This document shows positions 24,924-32,764 of a stretch of DNA of 64,000 nt, piece by piece; the stretch's first letter is position 1, and each line of letters begins with the position of its first letter. The notes under the pieces are model-generated. The model had not been told where the DNA came from, searched no databases, and worked only from the letters and a program-made list of their open reading frames with translations. The translations under genes and the position numbers were made by a program. This DNA is from Aliirhizobium wenxiniae (GTDB lineage Bacteria > Pseudomonadota > Alphaproteobacteria > Rhizobiales > Rhizobiaceae), in contig NZ_JACHEG010000014.1 in the NCBI RefSeq assembly GCF_014201355.1, forward strand, positions 26,454 to 90,453, in the 5' to 3' direction.

Positions 24924-25751
24924 ATGCTGGTCGATATTCAAAACCTCAAGATCGGTTTCAAGTCGCGCACAGGCTTCCATCAGGCAGTCAAGGGCGTGTC
25001 GCTGAAGCTCGGCACCGAAAAGCTCGGCATTGTCGGCGAAAGCGGCTCGGGCAAGAGCCTGACCGCCCGCGCACTGATGAAGCTGCTGCCCACGCAGACC
25101 GTCATCGAGGCGGACAAGCTGGAATTCGACGGCATAGACATCCGCTCGGCTTCGGAAAAGCAGATGCGCACGATCCGCGGCAAGCGGGCCGGCTTCATCC
25201 TGCAGGATCCGAAATATTCGCTGAACCCGGTAAAGACCGTCGGCAGCCAGGTCGCCGAAGCATGGCGCACCCACAAGGGCGGCAGCAAGCGTGCCGCGCT
25301 GGAAGCCGCGATCAACCTTTTGGAAATGGTGAAGATCCGCGACCCGAAAAAGGTCGCGGCCTCCTACCCACACGAAGTCTCGGGCGGCATGGGCCAGCGC
25401 GTCATGATCGCCATGATGCTCGCCCCCGATCCGGAACTCCTGATCGCCGACGAACCGACGTCTGCACTTGATGCCACGGTACAGGCAGAAATCCTGCGCC
25501 TCATCGAGGAACTGGTCTCGGAACGCGGCATGGGCCTTCTGCTCATCAGCCACGACCTGCCGCTCGTTTCGCACTTCTGCGATCGCGTTGCCGTCATGTA
25601 TGCCGGCCATGTGATGGAGGAACTGAAGGCGTCGGACCTGCTCTCCGCACAGCATCCCTATACGCGCGGCCTGCTCAACTGCATGCCCTCGCTGATGCAT
25701 CCCAAGGAGCGCCTGCCCGTCCTTACCCGTGATCCGGAGTGGCTGAAATGA
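24924..25751 (+). CDS. Peptide-type ABC importer ATPase (DppD type)
   Basis: A 275-residue ATPase. Walker A is GESGSGKS (about 33-40), Q-loop FILQDPKYSLNPVKTVG, signature VSGGMGQRVMIAMML, Walker B LLIADEPTSALDATV and H-loop LLISHDLPLV. It is followed by YAGHVMEELKASDLLSAQHPYTRGLLNCMPSL, the typical DppD/OppD tail. The GGMGQR form of the signature is the usual variant of this subfamily. Its stop overlaps the ATG of the partner ATPase gene (ATGA). Confidence 0.92.
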   Translation: MLVDIQNLKIGFKSRTGFHQAVKGVSLKLGTEKLGIVGESGSGKSLTARALMKLLPTQTVIEADKLEFDGIDIRSASEKQMRTIRGKRAGFILQDPKYSLNPVKTVGSQVAEAWRTHKGGSKRAALEAAINLLEMVKIRDPKKVAASYPHEVSGGMGQRVMIAMMLAPDPELLIADEPTSALDATVQAEILRLIEELVSERGMGLLLISHDLPLVSHFCDRVAVMYAGHVMEELKASDLLSAQHPYTRGLLNCMPSLMHPKERLPVLTRDPEWLK

Positions 25752-26491
25752 CGATCGAGATCGACAATCTGCGTATCAGCTTCGTTGGCCGCGAAGTCGT
25801 CAAGGGCGTGTCCTTCAACGTTGCCAAGGGCGCAAGCTTCGGCATCGTCGGTGAAAGCGGTTCGGGCAAGTCCACCGTTCTGCGCGCCATGGCCGGCCTC
25901 AACAACGACTGGTCCGGTCGTATCGCCTTTTCCGGCGAAGATGCCCCGCTGTTTCGCCCGCCGGCCTTCTTCCGCAAGGTGCAGATGGTGTTCCAAGACC
26001 CCTATGGTTCGCTGCACCCGCGCCAGACGATCGACCGCATCCTGTCGGAACTGCCGCTCGTGCACGGCATGGACAATATCGACGACCGCATCGCCAAGGT
26101 GCTGTCAGCCGTTGCCCTGCCGCAGACCGCGCGCTTCCGTTATCCGCACCAGCTTTCCGGCGGCCAGCGCCAGCGCGTCGCAATCGCCCGCGCGCTGATC
26201 GCGGAACCGGAAGTTCTGCTGCTCGACGAACCGACATCGGCGCTCGACGTTTCGGTTCAGGCGGAAATCCTCAACCTTCTGGCTGACCTCCGCGCTGAGC
26301 GGAACCTCACCTATGTGATGGTCAGCCACAATCTCAGCGTCATCACCCATCTTTGCACAGAAGTCGGCGTGATGATCGATGGCCATATGGTTGAACAGGT
26401 AACTGCCGAGGACCTGAGACTCGGCAATGTCAATCACGCTCATACCCGCGAATTGCGCAGTCTGAGCGTGGAGCTCGAAGAACCGGCCTGA
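25748..26491 (+). CDS. Peptide-type ABC importer ATPase (DppF type)
   Basis: A 247-residue ATPase, second member of the pair. Walker A GESGSGKST, Q-loop MVFQDPYGSLHPRQTI, signature LSGGQRQRVAIARALI, Walker B VLLLDEPTSALDVSV and H-loop MVSHNLSVI are all intact. The start ATG overlaps the previous stop by 4 bp, and a GTG three codons upstream is less likely. The C-terminus is shorter than in many DppF proteins and lacks the oligopeptide C-terminal extension. Confidence 0.92.
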   Translation: MTIEIDNLRISFVGREVVKGVSFNVAKGASFGIVGESGSGKSTVLRAMAGLNNDWSGRIAFSGEDAPLFRPPAFFRKVQMVFQDPYGSLHPRQTIDRILSELPLVHGMDNIDDRIAKVLSAVALPQTARFRYPHQLSGGQRQRVAIARALIAEPEVLLLDEPTSALDVSVQAEILNLLADLRAERNLTYVMVSHNLSVITHLCTEVGVMIDGHMVEQVTAEDLRLGNVNHAHTRELRSLSVELEEPA

Positions 26492-26548
26492 CCTTTCAAG
26501 GTTCTGGCGGACCCGGTCCGGTTCTAGAGCAGTAAGTGGAGAAGCGAG

Positions 26549-28054
26549 ATGTCGATCACGGCCAATTGGGATAAGGCGCAACAGGCTGTCAGGAAATTCA
26601 CTGACGGATGGGGTGCGGATCAGCCCGGTGGTGCAGTGATCGGCTTCGACGCCAACGGCATCCGTTTTGCCGAGGTTGGCGGTGTCGAAAGCCTCTCGAC
26701 CATGGCGCCTTTCGGCGCCGATACGGTCGTGCGTTACGCCTCCGTCACCAAGCACGCTTTCTGTGCGATGGTCCTATCACACCCGGAAGCAATCTCCCTC
26801 GACGACACGCTCGGCCAGCATCTGCCCGAGCTGCAGGAGCCGATGGCAAGTGCCACGGTCGCCCGCGCATTGGACATGAGCGGCGGCCTGCCCGATACCC
26901 GCGAATGCCTCTCCCTTCTCGGTCTCTCGGTCTATACCGAAACCAAGGCCGGTCCGCTGATGGAATATCTCGCCCGCCAAACGCGCCTGAATTACGAAGC
27001 CGGCACCGAAGTCTCCTATTCCAACACCGGCTATCGCCTGGTCGAAGCGGCCCTTGAACGCAAGGGCCTGTTCTTCCGCGACTTCATCCGCAAGGCAGGT
27101 GCGCAAGCCGGTGCCACGCTTGATGCGCCCGATGTCTGGAACGATGCCGTCGCAGGCCTCGTGCCCGGTTACTGGCACGATGGCGAAAAATGGCAGCTCT
27201 CTGCCGCCGGTCTTCATATCTCCGCTTCCGGCAGCATGACCGGCAGCGCCACGAGCCTCGCCAACTGGCTGCGCCTGCTGCTCTCCGGAAACGCGCCCTT
27301 CACAGGCACGCTTGCCCGCCTTGCCGCACCGCGCGCCCTGAATGACGGGTCCGAAAGCGGCTACGGCCTCGGCATATGCCGCACCGTTCTGGATGGTCAT
27401 GAATTCACCGGCCATGGCGGCTCGCATCCCGGCTACAAAACCTATTTTCTGCTCGATAAGGCAAACCAGACCGGTGTCGTCATCGTCTCCAACCGCGAGG
27501 ACACCAACGGCAGCAAGATCGCGCAGGCAGCCATGGCCGCCCTGTTCGGCCTCGCCCTGCCCGTCCCCTCCTCTGCCTTAAAGGATGGCCTTTACGTTAC
27601 CGAAACCGGTCCTTTCTGGATCGAAGTCAAAGGCTCCAGTGTCAACTGGCTCGACGCCGATACCGCTGTTTATGAGGACGAAGACGGTTATGTCTCATCC
27701 TTTTCCGCAACCTCTCCGATGCGGCTGAAGATGGATGGCGCAGCGATCACCGGCCAGATCGGTTACCCCGCCCGCCATCTTTTGCCCGCCGTCGATACCG
27801 ACGTTCCGGCCTCGCTTGCCGGCCGCTGGCTCTCCGATGAAGGCGCCACGTTCGACATCGACGGCGATGCGGTCATCATGGGTGTCGGCCCCGTCCGCCA
27901 CCGCATGCCACTCAAGTCCCTCGGCAACAGCCGCTTCCTGTTCACGCTGAAGGACGGCCCGTGGACGAAGCGCGTCTGCCTGCATGTTCTGTCAGAGAAC
28001 CGCCTCGAACTGGTTTTGTCCCGCGCGAGAATGATCGAATATAGACGCGCGTGA
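26549..28054 (+). CDS. Serine hydrolase resembling D-aminopeptidase DAP (penicillin-recognizing, S12)
   Basis: A 501-residue serine hydrolase. The active site has S65-x-x-K68 (ASVTKH), Y157-S-N159 (SYSNTGY) and H289-G-G (TGHGGSHPGY). These positions nearly match those I recall for Ochrobactrum anthropi D-aminopeptidase (Ser62, Lys65, Tyr153, HxG at 287). The remaining C-terminal portion of about 170 residues, with two repeated beta-rich stretches (YVTETGPFWIEVKG and GRWLSDEGATFDIDG), fits the extra DAP domains. DAP releases N-terminal D-amino acids from peptides. There is no signal peptide, so it is cytoplasmic. It follows the peptide importer operon by 57 bp. Confidence 0.85.
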   Translation: MSITANWDKAQQAVRKFTDGWGADQPGGAVIGFDANGIRFAEVGGVESLSTMAPFGADTVVRYASVTKHAFCAMVLSHPEAISLDDTLGQHLPELQEPMASATVARALDMSGGLPDTRECLSLLGLSVYTETKAGPLMEYLARQTRLNYEAGTEVSYSNTGYRLVEAALERKGLFFRDFIRKAGAQAGATLDAPDVWNDAVAGLVPGYWHDGEKWQLSAAGLHISASGSMTGSATSLANWLRLLLSGNAPFTGTLARLAAPRALNDGSESGYGLGICRTVLDGHEFTGHGGSHPGYKTYFLLDKANQTGVVIVSNREDTNGSKIAQAAMAALFGLALPVPSSALKDGLYVTETGPFWIEVKGSSVNWLDADTAVYEDEDGYVSSFSATSPMRLKMDGAAITGQIGYPARHLLPAVDTDVPASLAGRWLSDEGATFDIDGDAVIMGVGPVRHRMPLKSLGNSRFLFTLKDGPWTKRVCLHVLSENRLELVLSRARMIEYRRA

Positions 28055-28163
28055 CGGCAGCCCACTGACACAGTCGCATTCCAAAAGCATGATCTGCTGA
28101 TTGCATTTTGCCGCCATTCGGACCAATGGAAGACCGAGAGCCGGTTTTGCATTGGAGTTCGCT

Positions 28164-29048
28164 TTGGAAGTCAAATGGCTTGAAGATTTTCTGGCGCTGG
28201 CGCAGACGCTGAACTTTTCCAAAGCGGCGGATGAAAGAAACGTCACCCAGTCCGCCTTCAGCCGCCGCATAAAACAGCTCGAAGCTTGGGTCGGCACCAG
28301 TCTCATCGATCGCGCCACCTATCCTTCACGTCTCACCGAAGCCGGCAAGCGTTTCGTGCCGATCGCCGAGCAGACGCTGCAGGGTCTCTATCAGGCCCGC
28401 CGCAACCTGCAGCATGAAGAAGGCAATGATGCCCGCACCGTGACGCTCACGGCACTGCATACGCTTTCCTTCACCTTTTTCCCGGACTGGCTGACGGCGC
28501 TGAGCACCGAGCTCGGGCCGATCGTTTCCCACATGCGGCCCGATTCCGGCAGCATGGAAGAAAATCTCAACTCGCTGATCGACGGCGATTCCGATTTTCT
28601 GCTGACCTACCAGAACCTGCATGTGCCGATGTTGCTCGATCCGCAGTTCGAACATCATAGACTGGGAGCAGAGACGATCATCCCGGTCAGTTCACCGGAC
28701 GGCCAAGGCGCGCCGCTTCACCGGGTTGAGCCGGGCTTCGCACATGTCAGCTATCAGAAAACGTCGTTCTTCGGCCAGTTGATGGCCGGCACCCTGGCAA
28801 CACGCCTCCCGGCAGACAATCGTGTCCATGTCGGCAGCCATTCCGTCGGCCTGAAAAGCATGGTCATGGCGGGCTGGGGTTTGGCCTGGATTCCGGAAAG
28901 TCTTGTTGCCGCTGAACTGAATGACGGTCGGCTCCTTCGTGCGGCCGAACCTGATTGGGATATCGAGGTCGAAATCCGTCTTTATCGCTCGAAGGAAAAC
29001 CGGCGGCCCATCGTCAAACGCATATGGGAGACATTGGCCGCCGGCTGA
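28164..29048 (+). CDS. LysR-family transcriptional regulator
   Basis: A 294-residue regulator starting at TTG (MEVKWLEDFLALA) with GGAG 6 bp upstream. Longer in-frame starts add a hydrophilic leader with no family match. The N-terminal helix-turn-helix LEDFLALAQTLNFSKAADERNVTQSAFSRRIKQLEAWVG is textbook LysR. The effector domain (about 90-290) contains VTLTALHTLSFTFFPDWLTALS and ends with SMVMAGWGLAWIPESLV. It lies between the D-aminopeptidase gene and the convergent D-amino-acid transaminase gene, and probably regulates the surrounding D-peptide cluster. Confidence 0.9.
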   Translation: MEVKWLEDFLALAQTLNFSKAADERNVTQSAFSRRIKQLEAWVGTSLIDRATYPSRLTEAGKRFVPIAEQTLQGLYQARRNLQHEEGNDARTVTLTALHTLSFTFFPDWLTALSTELGPIVSHMRPDSGSMEENLNSLIDGDSDFLLTYQNLHVPMLLDPQFEHHRLGAETIIPVSSPDGQGAPLHRVEPGFAHVSYQKTSFFGQLMAGTLATRLPADNRVHVGSHSVGLKSMVMAGWGLAWIPESLVAAELNDGRLLRAAEPDWDIEVEIRLYRSKENRRPIVKRIWETLAAG

Positions 29049-29056
29049 TGTTCCTA

Positions 29057-29079
29057 GCAATTCCAGCGTCCGGAATTGC
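29057..29079. other. Hairpin between convergent lysR and D-amino-acid transaminase genes
   Basis: An 8-bp perfect stem, GCAATTCC (29057-29064) and GGAATTGC (29072-29079), with a 7-nt loop lies between two converging genes. Neither strand has a T-run, so its role as a terminator is uncertain. Confidence 0.4.
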
Positions 29080-29097
29080 CCCGAAACAAGGAAATGC

Positions 29098-29964
29098 TTA
29101 GACCGCCGTGCGGCGGGCATTGTCCATGTAGAGCTTGCGCAGGCGCGTAAACATCGGGCCGGGCTTGCCGTCACCGACAGGCTTGCCGTCGATCGATGTG
29201 ATCGGCACGATGAAGTTGGAAGCGCTGGTGAGGCAGGCCTCGCGCGCCGCCATGGCTTCCTCGACGGTGAACAGACGCTCCTCGACGGTCAGCCCCTGCT
29301 CGCGGGCAAGTTCGAGCACGGCCAGACGCGTGCAGCCCGGCAGGATGGCGTTGCCGTTGCCACGCGTGACGATCTTGTCGTCATTGGTGATGATATAGGC
29401 GGTCGACGACGCACCTTCGGTAACGAAACCATCCTGAACCATCCAGGCCTCGTCGCAGCCTTCAGCCTTGGCGATACGCTTGGCCAGAACCTGCGGCAAC
29501 AGGCAGACGGTCTTGATATCGCGGCGTTCCCAGCGCTGGTCCGGCACCACCTTGACCTTCAGGCCTTTTTCGACGGCGGCGACATGTTCCAGCGTCTTTG
29601 CCTGCGTAAACAGGAGAAGCGTCGGCTCAAGATCTTCCGAATAGAGGAAATTGCGATCTTCGGCACCGCGCGTGTACTGCAGGTAGATCACGCCCTCGGT
29701 CAGCTTGTTCTCTTCGACCAGACGCTTTTCGATGGCAACGATCTCATCGGTCGAGATCGGCAGATGACCGCCGATTTCGCGCACGCTACGCTCCAGACGC
29801 GTCATGTGCAGCGGACTGTCGATCAGCTTGCCGTCCAGCACGGCCGTGACTTCATAAATACCGTCACCGAAAAGAAAACCGCGATCGAAGATCGACACAT
29901 GGGCTTCGTTCTCGGGCAGGAAGGCACCGTTCAGGTAAACGATGCGGGGTGCATTGGCGGACAT
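29098..29964 (-). CDS. dat: D-amino-acid transaminase-like class IV aminotransferase
   Basis: A 288-residue fold-type IV PLP enzyme. Lys151 in QRWERRDIKTVCLLPQVLAK aligns with the Schiff-base lysine, and the RxxRxDIK context is characteristic of D-amino-acid transaminases rather than branched-chain aminotransferases. The N-terminal VSIFDRGFLFGDGIYEVTAVLDGK and EGASSTAYIITNDDKIVTRGNGNAILPGCTR segments support the family. It transfers the amino group of D-amino acids to 2-oxoacids. With the D-aminopeptidase and M19 dipeptidase nearby it would complete conversion of released D-residues to ketoacids. It is 30 bp downstream of the DmpA-like gene on the minus strand. Confidence 0.88.
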   Translation of the reverse strand: MSANAPRIVYLNGAFLPENEAHVSIFDRGFLFGDGIYEVTAVLDGKLIDSPLHMTRLERSVREIGGHLPISTDEIVAIEKRLVEENKLTEGVIYLQYTRGAEDRNFLYSEDLEPTLLLFTQAKTLEHVAAVEKGLKVKVVPDQRWERRDIKTVCLLPQVLAKRIAKAEGCDEAWMVQDGFVTEGASSTAYIITNDDKIVTRGNGNAILPGCTRLAVLELAREQGLTVEERLFTVEEAMAAREACLTSASNFIVPITSIDGKPVGDGKPGPMFTRLRKLYMDNARRTAV

Positions 29965-29994
29965 GGGAACTCCGTTGGACAGTATGGGAAAAGA

Positions 29995-31044
29995 TCAGCG
30001 ACGCTTGAGAGCATCGAGAGAAATGGCATGGATGGTCGAAGGTTTGTCCGTCCCGGCATTATAGCCATGGGTGGTGGTCGCCATCGTCATCGAATTGAGG
30101 ATGGCCTCCTCGGCAGCCTCGATCACCGCTTCGAACAGCGGCGAGACGATATCATTGGAAAGAACCGGGTAACTGGCGACCGCCTTCCGGCGCTCCGGCG
30201 TGCGGCGCACCTCTTCGGCGGTTGAAAACGCCAGCGCATAGTCACCCGAACCATTGCTCAATGCCGCACCGGTGCGCGCCAGCCCGCCGAAACAACGCTC
30301 GGCAAGTCGTTTCAGATTACGCGAGCAGAGCGGCGCATCGGTCGCAACGATCATCACGATCGAGCCGTCCTTGTCATGCGCACCGTCCGCCTCATAAGGT
30401 TGTCCGGCAACCGTAAGCTTGCCGCCATAATTGGACTGAACCAGAACGCCGACCGTATAATCTGCGCCACCGGCCTTCGCGACACGCGAACTGGTGCCGA
30501 TCCCGCCCTTGAGACCAAAAGCAACTGTACCGGTACCGGCTCCGATTGCCCCCTCCTCGACCGGACCTGTCTTCGCAGTGCCGAGCGCTTGAGACATCTC
30601 GTCCACGGTCGGACGGGCAGCGCGAATATCATTCAGCCTTGAATCGTTGGTCTCGCCAACCACGGCATTCAGCGACACGACCCGTTCATTGCCCGCCTGT
30701 GCCAGCACATGCCGGTTGATCGCCTCGATGGCGCGGCCGACACCGAGCGTATTGGTCAAGAGGATCGGCGTCTCGATCTCGCCAAGCTCGGCGATCTGCG
30801 TCGAGCCGGCGAATTTGCCGAAACCGTTGAACACGGCAAGCGCCGCCGGCACCTTGTCCTGAAACAGATTACCCGAATGCGGCAGGATGGCCGTCACCCC
30901 TGTGCGCGTCCGCTCGCCTTCGACACAGGTCACATGACCGACAGCAACACCCGCGACATCGGTAATCGCATTAAGCGCGCCGGTCTCATAATGGCCGACG
31001 GAAATGCCGAGATCACGCAGGCGCGCACGATTTTCAGAAGTCAT
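29995..31044 (-). CDS. DmpA-family self-processing aminopeptidase (P1 family)
   Basis: A 349-residue member of the DmpA/L-aminopeptidase-D-esterase family. N-terminal LRDLGISVGHYETGALNAITDVAGVAVGHVT, LNAVVGETNDSRLND, the glycine-rich AIGAGTGTVAFGLKGGIGTSSR, and KDGSIVMIVATDAPL are all family segments. Autocleavage is expected between Gly227 and Ser228 to expose Ser228 as the nucleophile of the beta-subunit. Homologues act on N-terminal L-residues, D-amino-acid amides and esters, or beta-peptides. I use the ATG at 31044; a TTG seven codons upstream is possible. It is transcribed with the D-amino-acid transaminase. Confidence 0.9.
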   Translation of the reverse strand: MTSENRARLRDLGISVGHYETGALNAITDVAGVAVGHVTCVEGERTRTGVTAILPHSGNLFQDKVPAALAVFNGFGKFAGSTQIAELGEIETPILLTNTLGVGRAIEAINRHVLAQAGNERVVSLNAVVGETNDSRLNDIRAARPTVDEMSQALGTAKTGPVEEGAIGAGTGTVAFGLKGGIGTSSRVAKAGGADYTVGVLVQSNYGGKLTVAGQPYEADGAHDKDGSIVMIVATDAPLCSRNLKRLAERCFGGLARTGAALSNGSGDYALAFSTAEEVRRTPERRKAVASYPVLSNDIVSPLFEAVIEAAEEAILNSMTMATTTHGYNAGTDKPSTIHAISLDALKRR

Positions 31045-31191
31045 TGAACAGGTTCCGGTCTTCAAGTTGACCGAAGACTACTTCAGGTGGGTCCCGACCG
31101 GCACAACAAAAACGGAATAGTTTCAGACCGGCTTTGCAAGAGGATAGCCGGATACGAAACGACGTCTCCACACGGCTCGACAGACCGCTGA

Positions 31192-31221
31192 GACAAAAAT
31201 GTACACGTGTACAATTTTGTC
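31192..31221. promoter_or_regulatory. Candidate LacI-type operator: 30-bp palindrome with TGTACACGTGTACA core
   Basis: The core TGTACACGTGTACA (31200-31213) is a perfect 14-bp palindrome with a central CG. It is flanked by GACAAAA on the left and TTTTGTC on the right, so 14 of 15 base pairs across 30 bp are symmetric. Central-CG palindromes are typical of LacI-family operators, and the operon it precedes encodes a LacI domain. It lies 126 bp before the first start codon. Confidence 0.65.
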
Positions 31222-31329
31222 ATCTCACTGTTGTGGAGCGCTCCTAATGTCCGCCTCGTTCAGGATCAACTCCTTGCTTTCCCGCCCGGATAACGCTGTT
31301 TGCGACCGGCCCCGGAGGAAGCGAGACCG

Positions 31330-31344
31330 CTTATCGAGGATAAG
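31330..31344 (+). promoter_or_regulatory. Small dyad overlapping the ribosome binding site
   Basis: CTTATC (31330-31335) and GATAAG (31339-31344) form a 6-bp stem with a 3-nt loop. The SD GAGGA (31336-31340) lies in the loop and start of the right arm, and the ATG follows at 31347. It could weakly mask the SD, but a 3-nt loop limits stability. Confidence 0.3.
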
Positions 31345-31346
31345 TC

Positions 31347-32702
31347 ATGACCGTACTTCCGCGTCTCAAATCCGCCATTCTGGCGACGGCATTGCTGGCA
31401 TCGACAGCAACGTTTGCCATGGCCAAGGATGTTACCATTTCCGTCTGGGCTGGCGGCACAGGCCCAACCAATGACTACCGCATCGAAGCCATCAAGATGG
31501 CCGCCGGCGTCGTCGAGCGTCAGGCGAAGATCCGGGGTGAGGAGCTCACCATCAAGATCGAAGCCCAGACCTGGACCGGCTGGGACGATTTCAAGCAGGC
31601 CGTGACGCTTGCCGCAGAATCCAAGAAGGCGCCAAACATCATCGTTTCCGGCCACGAGGACATCGGCCCCTGGTCGCAGTCTGGTCTCCTGCGTCCGATC
31701 GAAGACTATGTCGATTTCGACGCCTGGCCGCTTAACCAGCTTTACCCGAACCTGATCGACGTCTCCTCCTATGACGGCCGCATCTGGGGCATCCCGCAGG
31801 ATGCCGAGGCGCGTCCCTTCTTCTTCTCCAAGTCGCATCTGAAGGCGATCGGTTATTCGGATGCCGATATCGAGGCGCTGCCGGCCAAGGTCGAAAGCGG
31901 CGAATACACGCTTTATTCCATGCTCGACGACGCCAAGAAGATGCAGGATGCCAAGGTCGTCGAACCCGGCAAGGGCTTCATGCCGCGCCCGAACAACGGC
32001 ACCGATTACTGGCAGTTCTACCAGAGCTTCGGCGGCGAGATGATCGACGCGGAATCCGGCAAGCTGGTGCTCGACCGTCAGGCACTGACCGGCATGTACC
32101 AGTTCTTCGTCGATGCAGTCGAAAAGGGCGTCGTTCCGGCCACCTATCTCGGCATGACCTGGGACACCTGGCATCAGGCGGTCGCCGGCGACAAGGCCGG
32201 TATCTGGCACGGCGGCACCTGGCACAAGGCCGAGTGGGAAGCCAAATGGGGCCTGAAGGACTTCTTCGGCCAGATGCAATACAGCCTTATCCCGGCCGGC
32301 AACGAAAAGGGCCGCGCCAACACCATCACCCATCCGCTCGTTTATCTCTTGTCGACCGGCGGTTCGGATGAGGATGCAACCCTTGCAGCCGAGCTGATCA
32401 CCACGGCCTCCGAGCCTTACATCAACGCACTGCATGCGGTGAAGTCGGGCCACCTCGCCATCGGCTCTGCCGAAGCATCGATCCCCTTCTATGCCAACGA
32501 CCGCTGGACGAGCGCCGCAACCGAAGGCCTGCTGCCCAAGGCCAACGCCATCCCCAACAACAGCGATTTCGGCGTCGTCTGGAAGGCCATGTACAAGGGG
32601 CTCGAAGCCTCCTGGACCAAGACCAACTCCGTCGCCGATGCCGTCAAGGCTGTCGAGACGGAAGTGCGCAACGCACTCGGCGACAAGATCGTCATCCGCT
32701 GA
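31347..32702 (+). CDS. Sugar-type ABC importer substrate-binding protein, phosphodiester locus
   Basis: A 451-residue periplasmic binding protein of the CUT1/SBP_bac_1 class. The Sec signal peptide MTVLPRLKSAILATALLAST is cleaved near TFAMA-KDV. The mature protein begins DVTISVWAGGTGPTNDYRIEAIKMAAGVVERQAKIRGEELT, unusual in its long insertion before the first helix, and has many Trp residues (TWTGWDDF, MTWDTWHQAVAGDKAGIWHGGTWHKAEWEAKWG), as expected of a carbohydrate-binding cleft. It begins the operon that encodes two permeases, an ATPase, the GDPD-LacI fusion and a phosphatase. The ligand may be a sugar or polyol phosphodiester (inference). Confidence 0.9.
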   Translation: MTVLPRLKSAILATALLASTATFAMAKDVTISVWAGGTGPTNDYRIEAIKMAAGVVERQAKIRGEELTIKIEAQTWTGWDDFKQAVTLAAESKKAPNIIVSGHEDIGPWSQSGLLRPIEDYVDFDAWPLNQLYPNLIDVSSYDGRIWGIPQDAEARPFFFSKSHLKAIGYSDADIEALPAKVESGEYTLYSMLDDAKKMQDAKVVEPGKGFMPRPNNGTDYWQFYQSFGGEMIDAESGKLVLDRQALTGMYQFFVDAVEKGVVPATYLGMTWDTWHQAVAGDKAGIWHGGTWHKAEWEAKWGLKDFFGQMQYSLIPAGNEKGRANTITHPLVYLLSTGGSDEDATLAAELITTASEPYINALHAVKSGHLAIGSAEASIPFYANDRWTSAATEGLLPKANAIPNNSDFGVVWKAMYKGLEASWTKTNSVADAVKAVETEVRNALGDKIVIR

Positions 32703-32714
32703 TCCCTTCCATCC

Positions 32715-32744
32715 ACCGGGCGGCGCAATTGCCGCCCGGTCTTT
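32715..32744 (+). terminator. Intercistronic terminator-like hairpin after the binding-protein gene
   Basis: A perfect 10-bp stem, ACCGGGCGGC (32715-32724) and GCCGCCCGGT (32731-32740), with a 6-nt loop, is followed by CTTTCT. It lies between the binding-protein stop and the permease start, so partial termination or 3'-end protection would raise binding-protein output relative to the permeases. Confidence 0.6.
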
Positions 32745-32764
32745 CTGCATTCTCTCAGGTTCCC

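Larger units (their letters stand above)
31045..31346. promoter_or_regulatory. Divergent control region between dmpA-like gene and phosphodiester operon
   Basis: This stretch of about 300 bp holds no supported gene. Its main content is a 30-bp near-perfect palindrome at 31192-31221 and a small dyad over the ribosome binding site at 31330-31344, both listed separately. It is the only promoter region available for the plus-strand operon 31347-38591. I cannot assign -35/-10 hexamers. Confidence 0.55.

Noticed and set aside
23991..25700. A 569-residue minus-strand frame opposite the DppC and DppD genes.
   Set aside because: It has the charged, repetitive composition of an antisense shadow, and the plus strand carries unambiguous permease and ATPase motifs.
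31045..31346. A possible small gene between the dmpA-like gene and the next operon.
   Set aside because: No frame with an SD and sensible length was found. The region is better explained by the palindromic operator and promoter.
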